Source: an uncultured Photobacterium sp.
GTDB taxonomy: Bacteria > Pseudomonadota > Gammaproteobacteria > Enterobacterales > Vibrionaceae
Direction of reading: 5' to 3'
Assembly: GCF_947502415.1 (NCBI RefSeq)
Contig: NZ_CANMZV010000012.1
Location: 62,001-126,000, forward strand
DNA: 64,000 bases
Shown here: piece by piece, positions 57,940-64,000 of the stretch
Numbering within the stretch: the stretch's first letter is position 1
How the letters are laid out: each line of letters begins with the position of its first letter
Program-made: the position numbers and the translations under genes
The notes under the pieces: model-generated
The model's input: only the letters and a program-made list of their open reading frames with translations
Databases searched by the model: none
Told to the model about the DNA's origin: nothing

Positions 57940-57973
57940 TATCAATAATCAGAATTGTGTCCTATTATTGATA
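57940..57973. repeat. Perfect 10-base inverted repeat TATCAATAAT / ATTATTGATA
   Basis: Arms 57940-57949 and 57964-57973 around 14 bases, just after aceK and upstream of the 58040 gene. A second short hairpin GCTGAT-TTTG-ATCAGC follows at 57976-57991. No T-run, so an operator-like site is as likely as an RNA structure. Confidence 0.5.
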
Positions 57974-58039
57974 ATGCTGATTTTGATCAGCCAAAGATAA
58001 AAAACCTATAAACATAAAAGCAACAGGGAAGGTGGCGCA

Positions 58040-58501
58040 ATGAGGAAGTTGCTGATCACAATTGCCCTGCTGGTAGTGGCGTTACCAACAACAGCAGCAG
58101 AAAAAGGGCTATTCGACCTGGGCGGAAACGATACCTCTTCGTCCGGCTGGTTTATATCATCCCAATCAAAAAGTGCCGAACAATTCGATGTCTGGCAGAT
58201 TGATAGTGGCTATGCATACTCGCTAACAGACAAAACCGAACTCTACCTAAGTACCCGATTCAAAACCGGCAATGAGTCCCAGGCTGCGAGCCGCGGACTA
58301 TTATCTGGTGTTAAATATAACCTTTCCCCAAAAATCAGCCTGAAAAGTGCCGTGACCTCGGAAACGATAGAGCGGGAAACCATAGTGGGTGTCGAAGTAT
58401 CAAGCCAATATGACGTCACGGAGCGAGTGAACCTACATGCCACCGTTGACTACGAAGCTCTGGAACAAATCTATCAACTTGGCATCGGTTTTCGCTTTTA
58501 G
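58040..58501 (+). CDS. Putative small outer-membrane beta-barrel protein
   Basis: 153 residues. Residues 1-19 are a Sec signal peptide (MRKLLITIALLVVALPTTAA). The mature part alternates polar and hydrophobic residues in strands (AYSLTDKTELYLSTRFKTG; GVKYNLSPKISLKSAVTS; VEVSSQYDVTERVNLHATVDY) and ends in GIGFRF, a terminal Phe preceded by alternating residues as in outer-membrane barrels. I do not recognise the family. It lies between aceK and an RraA-type gene, converging on the latter. Confidence 0.75.
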   Translation: MRKLLITIALLVVALPTTAAEKGLFDLGGNDTSSSGWFISSQSKSAEQFDVWQIDSGYAYSLTDKTELYLSTRFKTGNESQAASRGLLSGVKYNLSPKISLKSAVTSETIERETIVGVEVSSQYDVTERVNLHATVDYEALEQIYQLGIGFRF

Positions 58502-58581
58502 GCTTTTACTTTTAGGGGGCGACGAATATAAACGGCAAGAAGCCATTTATACAAGAAGCCATTTATATTCGTTGGCTCACA

Positions 58582-59082
58582 TCACCCTTCACCAACCACA
58601 GACAGGTCAAGCGGCTTCTTGCTGAGCAAAATTCCATTACGGTCGGCATATACCATATCACCGGGATATACCAGGGTATGGGCAACCGTCAGCGTTACAT
58701 TCCTATCGCCGGTTTGCCTTTTTTCTGTTTTAAACGGACAGGCCGCCAGAGCCTTAACCCCGATATCAATCGTTGCCAAAGTACCGATATCCCGCGCAGC
58801 CCCATTAATGACAATACCTTCCCAATTATTATTGTGGGCAAGCATTGCCAGCTGATCGCCGAGCAGCGCTAAGCGACAAGAACCATGGCCGTCTATCACC
58901 AAAACTTTACCGGTACCGTCCTCGGATACAATATCCCGAACCAGGCTGTTATCTTCAAAGCACCGTAAGGTCACTACCTCACCATAAAAAATGATCCTGC
59001 CGCCGTAATCATTCGCAGCCAGCGGCAACCAGCGAACATCCGGTCCATAGTGATCGCACAGGTCGGGTAATAAATCTAACAT
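58582..59082 (-). CDS. RraA-family protein / putative 4-hydroxy-4-methyl-2-oxoglutarate aldolase
   Basis: 166 residues of the RraA/HMG-aldolase fold. Start ATG 59082 is six bases after AAGGAG; the GTG just before it is too close. The catalytic motif of class II pyruvate aldolases, D-X20-R-D, is complete: Asp76, Arg97 and Asp98 (NGAARDIG), which points to a metal-dependent aldolase or oxaloacetate decarboxylase. True RraA, the RNase E inhibitor, as I recall it lacks the final aspartate. So the common annotation as RraA is doubtful here. Confidence 0.85.
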   Translation of the reverse strand: MLDLLPDLCDHYGPDVRWLPLAANDYGGRIIFYGEVVTLRCFEDNSLVRDIVSEDGTGKVLVIDGHGSCRLALLGDQLAMLAHNNNWEGIVINGAARDIGTLATIDIGVKALAACPFKTEKRQTGDRNVTLTVAHTLVYPGDMVYADRNGILLSKKPLDLSVVGEG

Positions 59083-59119
59083 CACAAGCTCCTTTGTCTA
59101 AATGGCAAGTAGCGGGTCT

Positions 59120-59524
59120 CTACTCAGTGTAGAAAAAGTCTTTGATTTCCCCCAATTTCATTCTCGTGACACCTTCCATTAACACCGGAACCAAATAGAG
59201 CTTTCCATATTCCCCCCAATAAATTGCATTCTGTTGCCATTGACGAGCCAGTCCACAGGCTTGTTCCAGAGAAATAGCGGTAAGAAAACTATTTTCCAGC
59301 CAACAACCTTGAAGGTCATGGCAAATCACTGGCTGAATGTCTTTTGTCAATTTTTCCAACTGGGATCTCAATATTTCATTGCGCAAAATGTTACTCGGTT
59401 CATTAAGAACAATGCTTCTAGGATTAAATGCTGTTAGAATTGCAAAGCAAGGGTAAATGGAGTGTTGCTTTACCTTGAATGAAATAGTCTGATAGCTACA
59501 CCAAAGCGAGATGTTTTCACACAT
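59120..59524 (-). CDS. Conserved protein of unknown function, DUF3293-like
   Basis: 134 residues from ATG 59524 (MCENISLWCSYQTISFKVKQ); an upstream extension to TTG at 59620 would read through an FNR box and lacks a ribosome site. Core motifs: ILTAFNPRSIVLNEPSN, RNEILRSQL, ENSFLTAIS and QQNAIYWG, resembling DUF3293. No signal peptide or membrane segment, though it has several cysteines. Function unknown. It is divergent from arcA. Confidence 0.75.
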   Translation of the reverse strand: MCENISLWCSYQTISFKVKQHSIYPCFAILTAFNPRSIVLNEPSNILRNEILRSQLEKLTKDIQPVICHDLQGCWLENSFLTAISLEQACGLARQWQQNAIYWGEYGKLYLVPVLMEGVTRMKLGEIKDFFYTE

Positions 59525-59919
59525 TTTCGGATTTACCTTCAGCGCGACGAATTTTTTTGTAGCTAATGTTAAACAAAGTGAAGATTCGTAATAGACTTCA
59601 GCCTGTTTGATATAAATCAATAAAGCTCCAAAAAGCAGTCACGAAACAAAGCCGTAATATTGTTAGCGTGCTGTTAAGTGCATACAATCGTCGCCATCCC
59701 ACGGAGATTGTAGCCAATGCCTCTATTTTTTAGGGCACTTTCAGCAAATGCTATGACACATCGTCTTGCTGAATAAAAGGATGGCGTACCAAACAGGCCG
59801 TGTTTAAAAAGGACAAAATGTATTATGTCCAAGACTTTGCCTGTATGTGAATTTTTTTTATAGAATTTAACTATTCTGTTTTTGACCAGATTCCGTTTTT
59901 AGAAATTTAGGTACTGCCA
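59525..59919. other. Divergent intergenic region DUF3293 gene / arcA
   Basis: 395 bases without a gene. Contains the perfect FNR box at 59607-59620 and should hold the arcA promoters; E. coli arcA also has a long leader with several promoters. No RNA gene recognised. Confidence 0.5.
59607..59620. promoter_or_regulatory. FNR box upstream of arcA
   Basis: TTGATATAAATCAA, a perfect TTGAT-N4-ATCAA. It is about 300 bases upstream of arcA and about 90 upstream of the opposite DUF3293-like gene, so it could act on either. FNR activation of arcA is known in E. coli. Confidence 0.75.
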
Positions 59920-60639
59920 ATGCAAACCCCTCACATTCTAATTGTAGAAGACGAGCACGTAACACGTAACACCTTGAAAAGCATCTTTGAAGCAGAGGGT
60001 TACACTGTATTTGAAGCTAACGACGGTGCCGAAATGCACCAGATGCTTTCAGAACACCCAGTTCACCTTGTGATCATGGATATCAACCTACCAGGTAAAA
60101 ATGGCCTGTTGCTGGCACGCGAACTTCGCGAGCAAGGCGACATGGCGCTAATGTTCCTGACAGGCCGTGACAACGAAGTTGACAAGATCCTGGGTCTTGA
60201 GATTGGTGCTGACGACTACATCACCAAGCCATTCAACCCACGTGAACTGACTATCCGTGCTCGCAACCTGCTAACCCGTGCAATGAACCAGGGCCTACCT
60301 ACTGAAGACAAGCGTCTGGTAGAGCGTTACGAGTTCAATGGTTGGTCTCTTGAGATCAACAGCCGTTCTCTGATCAGCCCTAACGGTGAACAGTTCAAAC
60401 TGCCTCGTTCTGAGTTCCGTGCCCTGCTTCACTTCTGTGAAAACCCAGGCAAGATCCAGACCCGTGCTGAACTGCTGAAGAAAATGACCGGCCGTGAGCT
60501 GAAGCCACATGACCGTACAGTTGACGTGACTATCCGTCGTATCCGTAAGCACTTCGAGTCTATTGCTGATACTCCGGAAATCATTGCCACTATCCACGGT
60601 GAAGGTTACCGTTTCTGCGGTGATCTGGAAGAAGAATAA
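59920..60639 (+). CDS. arcA: Aerobic respiration control response regulator ArcA
   Basis: OmpR-family response regulator that, phosphorylated by ArcB, represses TCA-cycle and aerobic respiration genes under low oxygen. 239 residues: receiver domain with phosphorylation site Asp54 ([12 protein letters not shown]), acidic pocket VEDEH, Thr/Lys switch residues (FLTGRD, ITKPFNP), and a winged-helix DNA-binding domain (about 135-235; [24 protein letters not shown]). ATG at 59920. Its partner kinase gene arcB lies only 650 bases downstream, on the opposite strand. Confidence 0.98.
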   Translation: MQTPHILIVEDEHVTRNTLKSIFEAEGYTVFEANDGAEMHQMLSEHPVHLVIMDINLPGKNGLLLARELREQGDMALMFLTGRDNEVDKILGLEIGADDYITKPFNPRELTIRARNLLTRAMNQGLPTEDKRLVERYEFNGWSLEINSRSLISPNGEQFKLPRSEFRALLHFCENPGKIQTRAELLKKMTGRELKPHDRTVDVTIRRIRKHFESIADTPEIIATIHGEGYRFCGDLEEE

Positions 60640-60657
60640 GATTTTTCCGATTTCCAT

Positions 60658-60688
60658 CAAAAAAGGCTCCGTAACGGAGCCTTTTTTA
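60658..60688. terminator. Bidirectional terminator between arcA and lipoprotein/arcB unit
   Basis: Stem GGCTCCG (60665-60671) / CGGAGCC (60675-60681), loop TAA, with A-run and T-run extending the stem on both sides. Confidence 0.92.
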
Positions 60689-60705
60689 CAAGTATTACCC
60701 ATTAG

Positions 60706-61293
60706 TTAGAATACTTGGCTAAGCGCCACATCATGCTGCACCAGCTTAAATTCTTCACCGTTGAACGTGAAGATTATGGCCACATCGACCAAGCTGCCCG
60801 GATCCCACTCAGGGCCGGCCCGCATCACCACCTCAAGGGTCAGCTCGCCTTCAGCACGCACCTCCAGATTATCCTTCACCAGCCACTGCTTATCTTCCTG
60901 TTCCAGTAATACCTGGGTGATCTCGATACCAGCAGGTAAAGGCTGCATATCCGTTGATTGTAATTTCACCGACGCATGAAGCTTATCAGCCGGTTGGGTT
61001 CCGTCATCGCCAATTACCGGCATGCTGTTTAACCAAATATCACTACGAAGGTTAACAGGCACTCCCGAGAGTGTCAGCTCCGTCGGTGACTGCCAGATCT
61101 CTGTTACTAGCGGCACACTGGCTTCAGGTTCTGCTACCTCTGCCGTATCGGTTTCCGTCTGGCTTTGTGTTTCTTGGGCTTCGGCTTCAACCACCGGAGC
61201 CTCCGCTTCGGTCGATGCCGGTTTTTCCGGCTCAGAGCACGCCGCTAACAACAGGCAAGCAGCTACCCAGGTCATTTTCCGTAACTTCATCAT
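60706..61293 (-). CDS. Lipoprotein of unknown function, coupled to arcB
   Basis: 195 residues. Signal peptide with lipobox LLLAAC (Cys at about 19), followed by a Ser/Glu/Ala/Thr-rich linker (about 20-60) typical of a flexible tether, then a globular domain of about 130 residues with beta-rich pattern (TELTLSGVPVNLRSDIWLNS; LEVVMRAGPEWDPGSLVDVA). Position +2 after the Cys is Ser, compatible with outer-membrane sorting. Its ATG overlaps the arcB stop by four bases, so it is co-translated with arcB. I do not recognise the family. Confidence 0.85.
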   Translation of the reverse strand: MMKLRKMTWVAACLLLAACSEPEKPASTEAEAPVVEAEAQETQSQTETDTAEVAEPEASVPLVTEIWQSPTELTLSGVPVNLRSDIWLNSMPVIGDDGTQPADKLHASVKLQSTDMQPLPAGIEITQVLLEQEDKQWLVKDNLEVRAEGELTLEVVMRAGPEWDPGSLVDVAIIFTFNGEEFKLVQHDVALSQVF

Positions 61294-63656
61294 GATTTCT
61301 CCTTAATCTCTAACCAGCCTTTCAGGACAGTCAAATCATTCTGATAACCATCTTTGATTTCATCGACCCAGTCATTGATGTTTTCCCACCATGCCGGTAG
61401 TTCCGGCGACTGCGCCTTCTGGGCCACCTGCTGAATATGTTTTAGACCGATAGATCCTGCCGCGCCTTTGATCTTGTGCGCCTCAAACTTAATGCCGTCT
61501 TTATCCTTAGCCGTCATATTCGAATCAAGAATCGCGATATATTCCGGCATCTTCTCCTCAAACATAGCAATACTGTCGTACACTGGCTTAGTACCGACAA
61601 TCTCAACATAAGAGCTCAGCATCTCCAGATCCAATAGCTGGTTGATCATATCTTCACTCGGGGCCAGGGCCTCAACATCCTGCTGTTTTTCTTCCATTAG
61701 CTCATCCTCATCAATCGGACAGGTCAGTACCAAGCGCTGGATCACATCACTGATAGCCTTCACGCTAAGCGGCTTACTGAGCGCATCATCCATGCCTTTC
61801 TCAAGATACTCTGCTTTGTCCTTAATCACATTAGCTGTCAGGGCAACCAAAGCTGGTAGGTAGTCATACTTCTCGCGCAGCTGCTTCGCAATATCAAAGC
61901 CAGTCATATCCGGCAACTGAATATCAAGCAATACCAAATCATAGGCTTCAGGATCAAACATCTCCAATGCTTCCTCACCACGCATTGCAATCGTCACCTG
62001 ATGTCCCAGACTTTCCAGCAGAGCCTTGGCAACGGTGATATTCAGTTCGATATCTTCCACCATGAATATATTCAGACTGAGCTGTGGTACAGCAGGCATC
62101 ACTTCTTCTTCAACAACATTTTCCACCAGTGGTACACGGATGGTTACGGTAAAGGTACTGCCCTCTCCAACCTCAGACGAAACGGTAATATCACCTCCCA
62201 TCATCTGTACCAACTGACGCGACACGGCCAGGCCGATACCGGTTCCAACTGCATGCAAGTTGTCACTCTCATCCTTAACCTGGTAATACATGGCAAAGAT
62301 TTTATCCAGCTCATCAGCAGGGATACCAATTCCGCTATCTTCGACCTCAAAAATAATCTCAGCCTGCTGATCAATAATCTCACTGCTGACAGACAGGATC
62401 ACACCACCGTCTTTAGTAAACTTGGTGGCGTTGCTCACCAGATTCCAAAGCACCTGCCGCAGTCGGGTACTATCAACTTCAATAAAACGCGGTAAATCAC
62501 TCAGGCGCTCAAGATCAAAACGCAGGCTTTTCTGCTCAGCCATCAGACCGGAAATATTCCCCATCTCAACCACGAACTCTTCAAAATCCAGAGGCTTGGG
62601 CAGTAACTCCAACCGACGACGATCTGACTTATCCATGTCGATAATGTCATTGAATATATTACCAAGTGTGATTGCGCTGACATGAACCGTCCGCATATAG
62701 CCCCGCTGTTCATCATCAAGGCGGGTTTCCAGCAACATACGGCTCAAACCGACAATCCCGTTGAGTGGTGTGCGCAGTTCGTGGCTGATCGTAGAAATAA
62801 AGGCCGTTTTATCCCGGCTCGCTTTCTCCAGGGCATCCTGATACTGCTTACGATCAGTAATATCACGACCAAACCCCATCAACCCCAAACGACGACCGTC
62901 GCGGCTGTAGAAAGGGACTTTGCGCAGCTCGAAGATCGCCTTGCGACCGTCCGGGTACTCCAGCCACTGCTCATAGGTCAGGGAAACGTTCTGGGTAAAT
63001 AGCTGCTGATCTGTTTCAGCAATCTTGTTGGCAATCTCCTCGCTGTAGACATCCCTAGGGGTAAGCCCAACCAGCTGTTTTTCAGTCCGATCCGTCAGCT
63101 CTTCCATCGCCCGGTTACAACCCGAAAACTCCCCCTTCTCATTGCGGTAGTAGATCAAATCGGGCGAAGCATCAAGAAAGGATTTCAGCAGTGCACTCTG
63201 CTCTGCCAGATCCAGCTGGGCTTTTTCACGCTGAAAGACTTCGTTTTCCAAATCATGCATCGCAAGCTCACGGGCCTCTTCAGCCTTAACCCGCTCTTCA
63301 ATTTCCTGATTAAGCTGGGTGATATTATCCTGCAGCTGCTTATTGAGCTGCATGTCGCGCGAACGCATCTCTTCAAGCTTGGTCACCAACTTCGACAATC
63401 GCTGGCGTGAGTCCTCAAGCTGATCGACCACGACCGACAAGAAATACACCGCCCAGGGAGTGATCAACAGGCCAAAGAAAACCGAGCGGACAATGTCGAT
63501 ATTATCCACCTCTCCCTGCAGCACCAGAGTTACCCCGACCTGTACCAACACCGCCAGCGCGACCAGTGCCAGCGCCAGCAACAGGCTGAAACGGACAATC
63601 CCTAGCTTCACCAGCAAGTCAACATAGAACTGAGCCAGTACTTTGATTTGTTTCAT
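61290..63656 (-). CDS. arcB: Aerobic respiration control hybrid sensor kinase ArcB
   Basis: Inner-membrane tripartite sensor kinase that reads quinone redox state. 788 residues: two membrane segments (about 23-47 and 57-77), linker coiled coil (about 78-150), PAS domain (about 155-270), kinase with His292 (STISHELRTPLNG), ATPase motifs, receiver Asp578 (LVLLDIQLPDMTG) and HPt His727 (FEAHKIKGAAGS). Of the two redox cysteines of E. coli ArcB, Cys180 is present (SGCNRAMEEL) but position 241 is Ile (RKAIFELRK). ATG at 63656. Confidence 0.97.
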   Translation of the reverse strand: MKQIKVLAQFYVDLLVKLGIVRFSLLLALALVALAVLVQVGVTLVLQGEVDNIDIVRSVFFGLLITPWAVYFLSVVVDQLEDSRQRLSKLVTKLEEMRSRDMQLNKQLQDNITQLNQEIEERVKAEEARELAMHDLENEVFQREKAQLDLAEQSALLKSFLDASPDLIYYRNEKGEFSGCNRAMEELTDRTEKQLVGLTPRDVYSEEIANKIAETDQQLFTQNVSLTYEQWLEYPDGRKAIFELRKVPFYSRDGRRLGLMGFGRDITDRKQYQDALEKASRDKTAFISTISHELRTPLNGIVGLSRMLLETRLDDEQRGYMRTVHVSAITLGNIFNDIIDMDKSDRRRLELLPKPLDFEEFVVEMGNISGLMAEQKSLRFDLERLSDLPRFIEVDSTRLRQVLWNLVSNATKFTKDGGVILSVSSEIIDQQAEIIFEVEDSGIGIPADELDKIFAMYYQVKDESDNLHAVGTGIGLAVSRQLVQMMGGDITVSSEVGEGSTFTVTIRVPLVENVVEEEVMPAVPQLSLNIFMVEDIELNITVAKALLESLGHQVTIAMRGEEALEMFDPEAYDLVLLDIQLPDMTGFDIAKQLREKYDYLPALVALTANVIKDKAEYLEKGMDDALSKPLSVKAISDVIQRLVLTCPIDEDELMEEKQQDVEALAPSEDMINQLLDLEMLSSYVEIVGTKPVYDSIAMFEEKMPEYIAILDSNMTAKDKDGIKFEAHKIKGAAGSIGLKHIQQVAQKAQSPELPAWWENINDWVDEIKDGYQNDLTVLKGWLEIKEKS

Positions 63657-63733
63657 TATTTATTCCTACTAATGAAAAGCTGCCACCATGATAATCGCCT
63701 CGGCTCCATAACCAAAGGATAAGCCTCTCAGAT

Positions 63734-63761
63734 AAAACAAAGCCTGCTCGCGCAGGCCTTG
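63734..63761 (-). terminator. Probable terminator after the GGDEF gene
   Basis: GCCTGC-TCGC-GCAGGC core stem (63742-63757) with AAGG/CTTT extension; the minus strand continues TTTGTTTTATC, an interrupted T tract. Lies between the GGDEF gene and arcB. Confidence 0.7.
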
Positions 63762-63796
63762 AAGATCAAAAATATAGCGTTGGCTCATTCACAGCC

Positions 63797-64000
63797 TTAT
63801 TGGTCTGACATCGACATAGTACAGTTTCGCCCTGCCGCCTTAGCTCTATAAAGGGCGATATCCGCCATTTCGATCAAATCCCCATAATCCTGAAACGGCC
63901 TCGGCATCACTGTCGCAATACCCAGGCTCACCGTCAGCTGTTCGGCCACATCCGAATAATGATGAAGTATGCCTTTCTCAGCCAAGTGTCGGTGGACTTT
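63797..64000 (-). CDS. Diguanylate cyclase (GGDEF) protein, C-terminal end only
   Basis: The last 67 codons of a protein that continues beyond the right edge. The sequence AEQLTVSLGIATVMPRPF and then DLIEMADIALYRAKAAGRN is the end of a GGDEF domain (VSLGIA strand; ADxALYxAKxxGRN helix). The GGDEF active site itself lies outside the window, so catalytic competence cannot be judged. It is upstream of arcB on the same strand, with a terminator between. Confidence 0.9.
   Translation of the reverse strand, partial: KVHRHLAEKGILHHYSDVAEQLTVSLGIATVMPRPFQDYGDLIEMADIALYRAKAAGRNCTMSMSDQ

Overview
The window is a stretch of core chromosome from a gamma-proteobacterium, almost certainly a member of the Vibrionaceae; a Photobacterium-like genus is my best guess but is not proven. 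The evidence is a VpsR homologue next to lysS, a HlyU regulator next to rpsT, an NptA-type Na+/phosphate cotransporter, a Vibrio-type ThyA, and neighbourhoods such as ribF-ileS-lspA-fkpB-ispH, rppH-ptsP-lgt-thyA, xerD-dsbC-recJ-prfB-lysS and thrLABC. Nearly every gene is a recognisable housekeeping or physiological gene. I see no prophage, insertion sequence, CRISPR array, rRNA or tRNA.

Layout. 1-3246: carAB (carB runs off the left edge) with its promoter. 3659-4468: dapB. 4605-10465: the leftward ribF-ileS-lspA-fkpB-ispH cluster. 10581-12610: murJ divergent from rpsT. 12698-15525: hlyU, nhaR, a small periplasmic protein and nhaA. 16009-17151: nptA. 17355-22803: rppH-ptsP-TSUP transporter-lgt-thyA. 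22804-23651: an 848-base non-coding gap with a cluster of DnaA-box-like sites. 23652-25850: mutH, a small protein and tas. 26036-26680: remains of a divergent LysR/PACE-efflux pair that seem to have been joined by a deletion. 26770-29641: vpsR and a dicarboxylate or amino-acid symporter. 30058-36669: lysS, prfB (with its programmed frameshift), recJ, dsbC, xerD. 36924-43742: fldB, brnQ, trmN6, srmB, yaaA, agcS. 44413-47930: a DUF3545-like protein, a hemerythrin, ung, an unannotated 44-residue ORF, nfo, grcA. 48208-50874: two tandem paralogous symporters with similar structured leaders. 50958-55875: thrABC with thrL attenuator. 56153-64000: aceK, an outer-membrane-like protein, an RraA-family aldolase, a DUF3293-like protein, arcA, a lipoprotein, arcB, and the end of a GGDEF protein.

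How the genes fit together. Several themes recur. Cation and solute transport is prominent (nhaA, nptA, brnQ, agcS and three DAACS symporters), as expected for a marine organism. Anaerobic control is clear: arcA and arcB lie a few kilobases apart, a perfect FNR box lies upstream of arcA, and grcA has two FNR-type sites 53 bases apart. DNA repair genes are mutH, recJ, xerD, ung and nfo.

The observations I rate most worth checking are the DnaA-box cluster at 22.9-23.3 kb, the paired leader structures at 48.1 and 49.6 kb, the 44-residue ORF at 46.1 kb, the loss of one redox cysteine in ArcB, and the LysR/PACE junction. I found no clearly new multi-gene system; most of the window is ordinary.
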